Positions 1 to 11,002 of a stretch of 64,000 nt of DNA are shown in pieces (position 1 is the stretch's first letter; every line of letters begins with the position of its first letter). The notes under the pieces were generated by a model. That model was not told the origin of the DNA. It did no database searches and saw only the letters and a list, made by a program, of their open reading frames with translations. The translations under genes were made by a program, and so were the position numbers. Origin of the DNA: Biscogniauxia marginata (Eukaryota; Ascomycota; Sordariomycetes; Xylariales; Xylariaceae). Where the stretch lies: the NCBI GenBank assembly GCA_022695795.1, contig MU404069.1:434001-498000 (forward strand), in the 5' to 3' direction.

Positions 1-841
1 CAGAGATAATATCTCTTTCTAAGTCAAACTGAACAATAGCTTGATGGAGATTCTCGAGGCTGAGCACCATAAGTCTTTCGATATCGTAATAATCGGCCAG
101 AACATAGAGACGCGCATGACTCAGGAGGACCTCGGAAGTGGTTATAGGGGCAAGTGATGGATATTCCTCTAGTTTATACGGCTCCGGCGCGGTGAAGGTC
201 GTCTCCTTGAATCGATTCCACGCCCCGCCAAAGAAAAAGCCTAGCGGTTCCAGTAGTATTTCCGACAATCTCGGCCGTTCCGACGGTTTAATGAGGCAAT
301 GTCCCTTCTTTTCCTTCACGGGTGCTATGCAGTCGTCATCCTCCCTTTTTGATTCAGGAACACGCTGCGGTACCGCCGCTACGTATTTTCCGGTGTAGGC
401 AAATTGGCAAAAACGAATGAACGTTCCTTCATGGACCTCAGGCCATTCGACGATTCCTTCCTTCGCTTCTTTCATCTTGCCGTTGACTAATGTTGCGAGT
501 GGCTTAGATAGATGGGCGACGAGGTCGACATGCATCATGAACTCTTTCTTGTTTGGGCCAACTAGGAACCGAAATGGCTTCGAGGCCGCGATGCTGTAGC
601 AGGACGAGTTAGCCACATAAGATTATGGTGGCAAGCCAGTAGATCCTCACATTTCGTATGGCACACTCTCCATATTTTGGGAGCTCTTATCCGGGGTTTC
701 AACAGGTGGAGGATCTAGATCACGTTTTGTGTCGAGTTCATTTTCTTGTAGCGTGTGTGCGTGTTCTCCGTACGCTTGGGGTGGAGGGAAGTTCCAGTTC
801 TTCTTTTTCTTCTTTGCCATTTTCCTCGTCGCTTTTATCAC
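1..841 (-). CDS. BTB/POZ domain protein, 3' part outside the window
   Basis: Two exons are visible: 841-651 and 593-1, split by a 57-bp intron (650-594) with GTGAGG donor, CTAAC branch and ACAG acceptor. The N-terminus is a lysine-rich then proline-rich tail. Exon 2 opens with a BTB/POZ fold: SKPFRFLVG, then MHVDLVAHLSKPLATLVNGKM, then the EGTFIRFCQFAYTGKY strand-helix that is diagnostic of fungal BTB proteins. After an acidic/basic linker the helix HARLYVLADYYDIERLMVLSL follows, the usual BACK-like segment. The frame is open to base 1, so the C-terminus lies off the window. The start is either 841 or the internal Met at 820 (MAKKKKK), which looks more natural. BTB domains dimerise and many recruit cullin-3 or transcription partners. 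The partner here cannot be told. Confidence 0.85.
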
Positions 842-2491
842 AGTATTCCTCCTCCGAGCGGGGAAACATGAGTTCTTAAGTCGACTCTGGACGTCGGCGC
901 AATTCTATGCAGTGAACGCCCAACTATTTCTACTCACCCAATCATATATCAAAACGTCTTACAGGTATCTAAAACAGGCGCTTGCATGCATTGTGAATGT
1001 GACAGATCATGCCCAGATTGTTGGTCGTTTCTCTGTCATGGACACTCATGTATGCATTCAACATCGATCGAAAGCTCTCGATGTGGTGAAAACCACTCTC
1101 TGACATATACCATTGACAGACGGGCTACTTAATCAGCATCTACACTTGGCTGTATTTTGTTGTTTGTAACAGGGCCCCAAGAGTGAGCAAGAAAGAAAAA
1201 GTTATAATAGGGAACGGAAGACATGGTCTATCAAATCATCCTACCCCCCGTCCCAGAGGGTCTTTAGGGGGCACCAATGACACCACACGAAAGCGTTTGA
1301 CACAGGAAATGTCTTAAGTTTCCTAAATGATGCATATTGACTCTGCTGTGAGATCCCGAAAGCATGAATACCGTACAAATTTATCTTTCATCCAACTTGA
1401 TGTTAGAATACGTGCCTCTATAATCTTCTTTAGCTGGCAGTGGACGCCACGCATAAGAGCACCTCCCTTACAGGCTTAACAATCAGCCTCGTCTATCGAA
1501 TCTAGTTTTCAATTTGGAGGTGCGTAAAACGACCTTTGGCCACTCCCAAACCGGCACCAGAGTCCTTCCCGCCACAGTCTCGGGACCTAGTACCGCTTTG
1601 TAGAGGTCCATTCAAGAAAACCCGGGATTGACTCGTGCCAGTAATAGCACTGCATCGGGTTGATTAGGAGGTAAGCTAGTATAAAGACGGTGCTTTGGAG
1701 TAAACGGCACACATGCCGCCGGAATGAAACTACAAGGTGAAAATAGATGCGAATATAAATGACCAAGATGGTGAAGCCGTTTAGGCATCTAACAAATCGA
1801 TTCCGCAACGAACAGCATATCTACCAATCACAAGCTAAAGCGCGCGTCAGACCTGCCACTTTGGCAGTCATGATACTATCAATACACTCGATACAGAGCA
1901 CTATAGGGGCGAGTTTACAACAGACGGAAGCGAAAAAGCCTGATAAGTGTTGATTTATATAGGAAAAAACTGCCATGCGCCTTAGCTTAGTGAAACTTAT
2001 ATTTCAACAATAAGTCCGGGTGAGTGTTTAAAAAGTCAGGTTTCACGATAAAGAGTAGGTATTGGCTGAACTACATACAACATAGCAATTAACCACACCT
2101 ATTTATCTATATTCCCATCTTTTCTTTACCCAACCCCAGACACTACGTACTGACTCTATATCCATCCTACCTCTTGACTATACTACCTCCACTCTATTTT
2201 ACTATCGCACTCCCAGGGTATCACTATCTACCTACTCTCCCCATGGTCGCCTTGCGGGGGTATATCAACTATTGGCGTCGCCATGAAAGCAATGGGGGAA
2301 ACGGCATTCTGTAAGAGGGAGGGCCCCTGACAGTGCCGTGTCTAACTGCAATTAAAAACAGTTTCGTCCACTCATTTTACCCCCCACTGCCAACAGCAGA
2401 GGGGGGTTGCCAACATTTTAATATTATCCCCTTTTTTCAAATTAACAGCACTCCTCCTCTTCCTGATACTAAGAATAGCACGGGAAGCAAA
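842..2491. other. Intergenic region with a mini-LTR-like insertion
   Basis: No convincing gene in about 1.65 kb between the BTB gene and the 3' end of the P-ATPase. Short open frames lack codon bias, introns or recognisable motifs. The only clear structure is the 62-bp duplicated-target element at 1948-2009. The 2100-2490 part is C/T-rich and probably includes the ATPase 3' UTR. Confidence 0.6.
1948..2009. mobile_element. 62-bp TGTTGA...TCAACA element (copy A) with 5-bp target duplication
   Basis: The element begins TGTTGATTTATAT and ends TTATATTTCAACA. It is flanked on both sides by ATAAG (1943-1947 and 2010-2014), a perfect 5-bp target-site duplication. A second copy at 59640-59699 shares the ends and the core GCCTTAGCTTAGTGA and has its own different duplication. 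Termini TG/CA plus 5-bp duplication are those of LTR retroelements. Read on the minus strand it starts TGTTGAAATAT, like the solo LTRs at 59.2 and 60.3 kb. It is far shorter than a normal LTR and is either a deleted solo LTR or a miniature derivative. Confidence 0.75.
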
Positions 2492-5400
2492 TCACACCGG
2501 GCTCCCCTTCTCTCTCGTGTTGTTCGCGCTCATCCGGGTGTCGACGGTGTCCTTCTTGCCGATGCTCCGCCAGCTCTTCAGGCTGCTGAAGCTGAGGGTG
2601 TGGTGGAACTTGCGGGAGCCATCGTCGGCGGCGCGGCTGCCCTGGGAGAAGGCGCCCTTGACGACGGCGCCGTCCTCGAGCAGCCGGAACTGGCGCTTCG
2701 TGAGCTTCCAGAGCTCCATGCCCGCGACGAAGAGTATCGTGGCGACGATAGCGATGCTCCACTCCCACGAGATGCCCGTGTGCTTGAAGACGTTGGTGTT
2801 GAGTACGGGGATGTAGACGACGGGGAAGACGCTCAAGGCGCCGATCACGACCGCCCAGAAGAGGAAGGTGTTCTCGTACAGGTCCGTGAAGAGCGTGAAG
2901 CGGCCCTCCGAGTCCGGGTTGAGCGCGAACATGGAGCGGCGGATGTCCTTGAACTCCCAGGCGCTGATGAGGATGAGCCAGGTGATCTCGGCGAAGACGG
3001 TGGCGCGGGCGCGGAAGACGGGCTCGCACTGTTCCGAGAACGACTTGTTGCAGTCGACGCCGAGCTCGCCACCGTTGGCCCCGTAGACCACGATGATGAA
3101 GCTCATGAGCGAGAGCGTGCCCATCAGAATCCCGTACACGATCATGTCGATGAGGATCTGGTTCGTGAACACGCCGCGCGCCTTGTTGTGCGGCGGCTTG
3201 CGCATCACGTCGCGCGACGCCTGCTCGCGGCCCAGGCCGAACGCCGGGAACGACGACGTTACCATGTTGATCCAGAGGATCTCGAGCGGCGATATGGGGA
3301 AGACTGAGTAACCCGAAACGTCCTGAAACCCGAGGCCGCAGATCAGCAGGATCACCTCGCCTACATTGGACGTGAGCAGGTGCAGGATGAATTTCTGGAT
3401 GTTGTCGAACATGCGTCGGCCCTCGCGGATCGCCGCGACGATCGAGTTGAACTTGTCGTCCGTCAGCACGATCTTAGCAGCCGACTTGGCCACGTCGGAG
3501 CCGGATCCCATGGCGATGCCGACGTCTGCGCGGGAGAGCGAGGGGGCATCGTTGACGCCATCGCCAGTCATGGCCATGTATGCCGAGCGGCGTCGTAGGG
3601 CTTCGATCATACGGGTTTTCGTGTCGGGAGCGCATCGCGCGAGGACAAGTGGAAGTTCAGGCATAGCGTCGATCTCCTCGTCGGTGAGCTTATCAAAATC
3701 GGTTGCCTTCTGCACAGCGGTGCTGGCCACGTCATGACCGAGAATGCCCAAGTTGTACGGGATTATGCCAACCTCCTTCGCGATAGCTTCGGCGGTAGCA
3801 GGGTGATCTCCCGTTAACATGTGGACTTTGATACCAGCAGAAGCACATTCGGCAATAGCCGGAGTGGTTTCTTTGCGAGGAGGGTCATAGATACCAGCCA
3901 AGCCGAGAAGCGTAAGATCTGATTCGACGCGCTGACGGAGATTCTCGTCATTTTCGGTAGTCTCCGCCGTGGTTTTTTCTTGGTACTTGCCTTCCCATTG
4001 TCGGGAGGCAATAGCTAGAACACGCTGGCCCTGGCTGGCGAAGGTGTTCATCTGGTTCAATATCCGCTCCTTATACTCATCCGTCATAGGCTCTTGAGCG
4101 CTGCCTATACCCACAGTAGTGCATAAGTCAAGAATACGCTCAACCGCACCTTTAGTGAACACCATACTATTGTCGCTGTTCGGGCCGTTGTAGATGACGG
4201 ACATCCGCTTGATGCCACTGTCAAAGGGAAACTCGGCCACTTGCTTCCATCCTTCAGCCTCAGCAGTTTTCTTGCCCTTCTCGAAGCGATGAGCAAAGAC
4301 CTGGAGAGCAATTTCGGTAGGCTCGCCGTTAACTTGCCACTCGGGCTGATCATCTTTGGGTTCCGGTTCATATCGGACAGTAGCAAGGTTGCATAGGGCA
4401 ACAGAAAGAAGGAAGGCCTCGAGCTGTGGTGTCATGGTGGCTTCCTTTTCCCTTTCGTTTTCCGTCTTAGGCTTTGGGGGATTAAGCTTCTCGTCAGGGA
4501 CGTCGAATTTAAGCACTGCTGCGCTTCGTTCTTGGTCGAAATCGCGCTTCTCTTCGGGCTCCTCGTCTTTAACTTCTGAGAGGGTGACATGACCCTCGGT
4601 CGGGTTACTTGGATGTTTTGAATCTTTCACGGTATAAACTAGATTTGCAGGAATCCAAGCCTTTTTGACGATCATAGCACCCTGTGTCAAGGTTCCAGTC
4701 TTGTCGGAGCAGATGTTCGTGACGCCCCCTAGGGCCTCAAGTGCAGACAGGTCACGGACGACAACGTTGGCTTTTCTCATAACAGTAACAGCGACGACCA
4801 TGGTGATCGTTAAGACCCTGGTGAATAGCTATCAGCAATGTACCGTATAAAAATTAGGGTTTCAAGCTCATGAAGTAGTAAACTTACGCGACGAGTGACT
4901 CTGGTATGATAGCAATCCCCGTAGAGATGGCATAGATGACAACTTCAGGTGTACCACTGAATTTATTGACCGCGAACACGATCACGGCCAACAACAGAGC
5001 GCAACCAAACAGCATGTAAGCTAGCTTAGACAGCTTGATCTGCAGAGGCGTACCCTCGGTCAAACCGAGAAATTTCCCGACGAAGTCGTAGATACGCTTT
5101 GCGAGACCAATGATCGGTTGCTTCTTTCCATACTTGTGGTAATTCATGGAACGCCCGGGTTTGCGATGCTTCTTGGTTGTCGAAGCAGCAATCTTGCCAA
5201 CTTCTGTCTGCATACCGGTGGCAATAACAATGCCACGGCCCCGACCTTTACGGACGGTTGTTGTACCATAAGCAATATTAATTCGGTCGCCAATGCTAAG
5301 CTCAGGGTCGTCTAATGGGTCTATAATCTTTTCGACCGGAATGGACTCTCCAGTGAGGGATTGCTCGTCGGTAGCCAAGTTCATGGCTTCGAATAGACGC

Positions 5401-5980
5401 ACGTCGGCAGGGACCGTGTCACCCATTTTCAGAATGACAATATCTCCGGGGACAACCTCAGGACTGTTAAGAGTTAGCTAATTTTATAGGTCGGGGGCGA
5501 TTGATTTGGGGAGACCGACTTGGGAATAACCTGAGTCCTGCCGTCTCTCAGTACCATAGCCGAAGGAGAAGAAAGCGCCCGGAGAGCATCCATCTTCTTT
5601 TCAGCGCCATATTCTTGGTAGAATCCAATAGAGACATTGAGAACGATGACAGCAAGAAGAACGCCGCCTTCGACGTAATCTTTAATGCCGAAACTTACTG
5701 ACATAGCAAATAGCAGAACCTATAGACATAGTTAGCAATGGTTAATTGGTACAATACCGTGCTTGGGTCAACTCACTAATATCATTGCATTGAACAACTG
5801 CTTCAAGAATATCTTGTACCATGGAATTGCGCCGCCGACGTCCAGTTCGTTCAGGGGGTATTTCTGCTGGAGTTCGGCGACTTGGGCCGATGACAGGCCC
5901 TTGTCCACATCTGTGTCAAGACTCTTTGCGACATCCTGGAGAGGGAGGAGGAATGGGTGACGCTCGAACTCGCCAGCCAT
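2492..5980 (-). CDS. ENA1: ENA-type (P-type IID) Na+/K+-exporting ATPase
   Basis: Four exons: 5980-5777, 5719-5520, 5463-4888 and 4817-2492, giving 1101 residues. Introns are 57, 56 and 70 bp with CTAAC or similar branches. The second donor (GTCGGT at 5519) is non-canonical but is the one that keeps the frame. Order: N-terminal cation-ATPase domain (KGLSSAQVAELQQKYPLNEL), M1-M2, actuator loop with TGES near residue 170, M4 with IIPESL, phosphorylation site CSDKTGTLTQG (Asp about 365), nucleotide domain with FTKGAVERIL, hinge TGDGVNDAPS (about 743), then C-terminal membrane helices. The GAEKKMDALRALSSPSA segment and the M4 sequence match fungal ENA pumps rather than SERCA/PMR1. Such pumps export Na+ or K+ at the plasma membrane at high pH or salt. 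The last exon is strongly GC-rich, which creates long antisense open frames that are not genes. Confidence 0.93.
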
Positions 5981-8284
5981 CGCGTTGCTGTTGACAGAGC
6001 AGCTTACACGATTAACGTTGGAACCAGATAGCGGGTCTGCATAGGCGGTACGGAAATGACTATAGTAGAGATATTTTCCATAGGCATACAGATTAGGTTA
6101 GGTATTTGTGAGAACTCTGTGATTGATTGTTCTAGTAAGAAAGAACTCGTATAGAGACAAAATATAGTTTCTCAATACTTGGTCCAGAACCAGACCAGTG
6201 CCGAGAAGGAGGGGAAGGTTCCTCTTTATGTACACCCGCATCTCGCCTTGGAGTTTCCAAGTCATGACGAGTAATGACAGCCAACCTCGCAGATATCATG
6301 CTGCGCCAAGGCGACCAAGAACACTATCATCTTCATCGCGATTCTTTATCATGGATTGCGGAGGCGACAAGCCACGAAAGAGGGCGGGTTGACCAACAAT
6401 CGGACCGCATTGGCGGTTCTAATTGGCAGAGGCGGCGAACAACATTGGCATCAGACCGGGTCCCAAGAAAGTTAAACGTCAGCCTTGGCTACAAGAAGCC
6501 TCTGAGGCTCTGGAAATGATGTAGTTACGGGGGGTAGACGAAAGACTACTGGACAGTTGCTGGCTGTAGCCATGCCTCCAAGTAAGTTCCAAGAAAGACC
6601 CAAGCCTTGGCGACTCATTGCCAAGACTTGGCTTCTAGAAATCTTCCAAGACCGGAGTGCGTGAATACTGGGCAAAATGGGCGAATATTAAGTTTTTAGT
6701 AGAAGAACCGTCTCCAATCCGAGTCGAGGGTGCTGTGAGGATTTTGAGTTGATGGCGCGATAGTCGAGGTCTTGGCACATGTCGAGTGAGTTGCTTAGCT
6801 GAAGGCAACCGGCGAGTTACCTGTTGCGGCACGTGCGAGAGGCGAAGTCGTTTGCGGTTGGCTATAAGAGCCACGTGACACTTCAGCCACTGAGCCTGCA
6901 TGTGACCCCACCCCATTATCTCTTGGCAGTTCGCTTGGCGGTAGATTATCGGAACGTCGGCAATTTCTTAGCCATGTTCACCACACTGCCTTACCTAATA
7001 ACCATCCATCGGAGATACCTACCTAGAACGTTTTCCTCTGAAATAGCGCAATTGGCAGAAATGGTGGCTTGCATTAATAAATCAAGGCCGACCTCGTGTC
7101 GCACAAACCTTCCGATCGACGTCTGTTTCCATCTAAACCGTTTCAAAGCGAAATAACCGAAAACGCCTCTCCACGCTGATAGCTGGGGACTTGTCAATCG
7201 GAGCGTCGTTCGTCTCCGACCGCAGAAACATCTGCCCACTGCCTTTTATCACAACATAACGTATTGGCAACTCTCGTCGAGAATCCTTCGCAGCTTTAGC
7301 TAGCCTATAGTACCTAAACGATGGCGTGGTTCTCCCCAACTACTGTGGGGTTAGCTGCTAAAGGTAGGGTAGGATAGCTAATAGGTTCGTGTTATTCGGT
7401 GGAGCTGATTTTCTCAATTGCGAATGCACGCAATGGCTTCCGATTGACGAATTATAATGGATGGTCTGAACATCAACCAGGATAGGTCAGATCAAAGGAG
7501 GGTACTGAACTACCTAGAGGTAATTAGCACTTGTAAAATAAATAAACAAGTACACTGGCAAGGAGGGAAAAGAGAAAGAATTGAAGAAAAAAGAGTTGTC
7601 TACCTACCTAACTTTACATGTTGTTAACTTAGGTACTAACTACATGACTAATAGTATTACTCAGTACCTATATAGTAGGTACCTTCCTTACCTACAAACT
7701 CTCTATACGTAGGTAGGGAGGCACCTCCTTCTCCTTCTCCTCCTTCCCCTACACTAGCTGCAGCAGGATATCCATGTATAAGTACATAGTAAATGTACAT
7801 AGCTGGTACCTCCTGCTCCAGTCTTACTAGTACCACTCCTTACATTTGTAACTGGCGATCGGAAACGAGTCCTCTTAAAGCCGATTCCCCAGTTTCTTTG
7901 TATCGAAACGTCCACAGGCCGGACGTGGGAAAGCTCTTTTCCCATCATTGTTTTCCCGGCCCGCTGCCGCTTCTGATTCGCCTATGCTTCGGTTCCATCC
8001 TTGCTCCCCCATGAGATGGAGCAGGAGCTTGCTTAACCTCACTTCACCTCACTTGCTCCCAGTTCCCTTCCCTTCTTTTCTCCTTTCCTTCTTACCATAA
8101 CCTTTTTTCCCTCTTACCAACTGGTCACCCGTGCCATCTTCCCGTGCTTCCTAGCATCTACCACCAGCCACCCATCGACACCCTGGCTTCTCTATTCTCT
8201 TAGAATTCAAATATCTTAACCTCTCCAATAGCTTCGCTTTTACACTGTGTTAGAGCTCGAGCTTGCTCCTCTTACGTCATCGAC
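5981..8284. other. Intergenic region between divergent genes; TAGGTACC and CT-rich tracts
   Basis: 2.3 kb separating the divergently transcribed ATPase and AT-hook genes, so it holds both promoters. I see no credible coding region. From about 7580 to 7720 there are repeated CTACCTACC / TAGGTAGG / TAGGTACC tracts. From about 7720 to 8110 the plus strand is rich in CTTC/TTCC runs, the usual pyrimidine-rich leader upstream of fungal start codons. Confidence 0.55.
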
Positions 8285-9268
8285 ATGGCCGACGTTACCG
8301 CCAACAACATCGATAAAGGTACTTTTCTTGTTGTTTTCTGACCTGTCTCGTCGCTCATACGATGTATTCTTTTGCGCGGGCTCAATTGCCCCTTCGAGGA
8401 TATGTTTCGGAGCTTGCGCACTTTCACCAGCGCAGCGCCCCAAGTCGCAACACAGTCCCGATACAGTGCGCTAACGCCTCCTCCATTAGCCCCAGTCCCG
8501 AACGCGGACACGAAGACGACCGAGTCAGATTCCAGTCTTCCATCTATCGCGAAAGCGCCACTTGACACGGCAGAGGCGTCCACCGTGCCATCGACCGCGC
8601 CCGACACTGCTACTACAACTGCGCCAAGTGAGCCTAGCTCCGAGTCTGCCGCGCAGAATGGAGACACTACCGTCGACGCGCCAAAGGACGAGCCGGCAAA
8701 GAAAGTAGATGAAACCGGCGCGCAGCCTGAGAACCCGTCCGACGAGGCGCCTGTGCAGCCTCCCACGGATACTTCCGAGACCGGTTCTGCTCCCGTTCTC
8801 TCGAACGGCACTGCGACAGACCAACCGAAACCGGTTTCGGTTGAAGAAGTGCGCGACCAAGATTTGTCATCCGCCAAGCCGTCGCAACCTACCGAGGCGA
8901 CAGGCGCTGTGCAATCCGACAAACCTGCCGATAAGGCGGCTAAAGGGGATCCTTCGGCAGTAGTTACTACTGGTACTGAGGTGAAGGAAGTCCCAGAAGT
9001 TAGCTCAGCTCCGACTGCATCTGAGCCTGAAAAGGCTGAGTCCACTACAGGAGACAAGCGGAAAGCCGAAGATGCCCCGTCCTCAAACGGGGAGTCTGCC
9101 GCCGACGATGCCAAAGAAGCGTCTCCTATCGATAAGAAGCAGAAGACTAACGGCGCACCTACTAAGGCTGCGGCTCGGAAGCCCGGGCGACCAAGGAAGG
9201 AGAAGAAGGCACCAGTTCCAGTCGGTAGGACCGCTCGGAAGACCCGAAGCCAGGGCGCTGCAGAATAG
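8285..9268 (+). CDS. Disordered AT-hook nuclear protein
   Basis: Exon 1 is 8285-8318 (MADVTANNIDK...) and exon 2 is 8490-9268, joined over a 171-bp intron (GTACTT donor; branch GCTAAC, then a pyrimidine run and TTAG). The product is 270 residues. It is low-complexity and acidic, full of Ala/Thr/Ser/Pro/Glu (for example ETGAQPENPSDEAPVQ), with no globular domain. The C-terminus carries the basic stretch KKQK, then the AT-hook RKPGRPRKEKK, then a second basic patch near GRTARKTRSQ. AT-hooks bind the minor groove of AT-rich DNA, so a nuclear chromatin-linked role is inferred. The main frame is also open upstream through the intron to Met codons at 8372 and 8402, which would give a different N-terminus (see findings). 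Confidence 0.75.
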
Positions 9269-9829
9269 GTAAAAGTAAACCGAAGCGATATTTGCAGGTA
9301 TATTTACAAGATATATCGCGTTGCGGTTCAACAGGGTAGGATATGCTCTTGGTATTTTGTCCTTTATTTCTCTTATTTATCGTCGTCTAATGATGACTGG
9401 GCGACGGGGACATGGGATTTGTTATCGGAAAATTATGAGACTTTCTCGACTTTTGAGTCAATGGAAGTGGGTTATCTACCTACCTAGCTAGTCCCCTGGA
9501 GGGGCTTTTTCACGCCCGTCCTCCCTGTACATATATATCTATATTCCAAGCAGTAAATTGGACAGGATTCCTTCTCGCCCGGGTATCCCCGGACGTGCCA
9601 ATATTCACTATCACACGCTCCTCTTAAATATGCTGGTTTACACATTTACCTTAACCTATCATGAAAAGTTGTTCCGCTTGTCCTTCGCGAATATCTACTT
9701 CTTGAAGCTAGTCGAAAAAAATCGTTTCACTGATATTTCTCTTTTAAACACCATCGTGGTGTCACGGAGTAATAAGTCTAGTGTTACAGGTATATTGCAT
9801 ATATCAGTTAAGTAAGTGGGTATATCTAA

Positions 9830-10140
9830 ATCGATACATATAAATAATACTATTATACTATTATATTAACTCGTAACCACGACGTTTAACGATTAAGTTG
9901 TTTTATAATAAAACACTTTTTTTTAGTTTTATTATATTTTTAATATATAAAGATGATTATACTTTTTAAAGTTATATATATTTATATAATACGTTTAAAT
10001 TATAAAAGCTTTTTATATATAAAATTAATAAAAGCAAAGTTATGTGTTTTTCATTTTATTTCGAATTAATTTACACGTAATATATTAATAATACAAATAG
10101 TTTAATTGGATTTATTACGGCACTAAAGTAAGGTACTTAT
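9830..10140. other. Very AT-rich block
   Basis: About 300 bp made almost only of A and T, with repeated TATATA and TTTTTAAA motifs. It differs sharply from flanking DNA and has no coding frame. It may be a RIP-degraded repeat or a matrix-attachment-like region; the sequence alone cannot separate these. Confidence 0.55.
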
Positions 10141-10910
10141 ACATAATTAAATAAGTCTTTAAAACAGAGCTTTAAAGACACTTTCTACTTAATTAATGAA
10201 CTATAACTAGGTATTATAAGTCTTAATTTTCAAGATAGCTAGAGATCCCTAGCATGATTGCTTATTAAATTAGTTGAAATATAACATGTCGTAGCACCTA
10301 AGTTTATAACTTATGTGATTTTCCTTTTAGGAGTAGAGTATTAGAGTAAATAAATCTATTCAAGCTTTTAGTGAAAATCCGGCCACGTACATGATTCAAT
10401 ATGGTAAGTCAGCGTCTAGTCTGCTATACCACGAGGATCTCATCTTGACAGGCAGGGCTTGGTGCAACTAAATAACTTTACCGAGATAAACGCTGGTTGG
10501 TTGCTTAACATTGAACGTATGGAAGAGCTTAGGGCACGTTGAAATCCCCTCTTCATAGTGTTCGAGTAAAAAAAAACTACAATAAGAGATTAGAAGTTTG
10601 ACACGCCCGTTATCGTTCGTGTATGAAGGCTTCCGTCTACAAGAGCTGTAGTCGGGGTTCATATTGGGGGGCTTCCTAGGGTTTGAAGCATATGTGTGTG
10701 TGTGTGCATGAATACCGTACGTACATGTAGTAACCTTATTCCTAAGAAATATAGGCCGGTGCAGCGTTGTTCCGTCATTCAAGTGAGTCCAACCGAGACG
10801 AGGCGTTGGTAGGTCTTTCGGGCCTGCATTTATTATTTGGAGAATAATAGCAGATAAAGTCAAGAGATATCAAAGCCCTTCGTAGTTGTAGGGGTACATA
10901 TGTTACTTGT

Positions 10911-11002
10911 TGTTGCGCTGGAGAGGGAAGCTACTCTCCAGGCCCATTACCACTATCCTAGTACTATATACATCCTAAAGCACGGGTCACATGTCCGTGA
11001 CA
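10911..11002. repeat. Dispersed repeat with hairpin, copy 1
   Basis: Starts TGTTGCGCTGGAGAGGGAAG and contains the inverted pair CTGGAGAG / CTCTCCAG, then CCTAGTACTATATACATC and CACATG.CCGTGA. The same order is found at 37757-37855 with small indels. No clear target duplication was found, so the class is open; an LTR or MITE fragment is possible. Confidence 0.7.

Noticed and set aside
2333..3307. 324-residue open frame antisense to the ENA ATPase
   Set aside because: It mirrors the GC-rich last ATPase exon and is a run of charged Asp/Glu/Arg/Ala residues without domains; an antisense artefact of codon bias.
10468..10863. 131-residue minus-strand frame
   Set aside because: No domain, no introns, microsatellite-encoded His/Thr repeat, and it sits in a gene-poor region.
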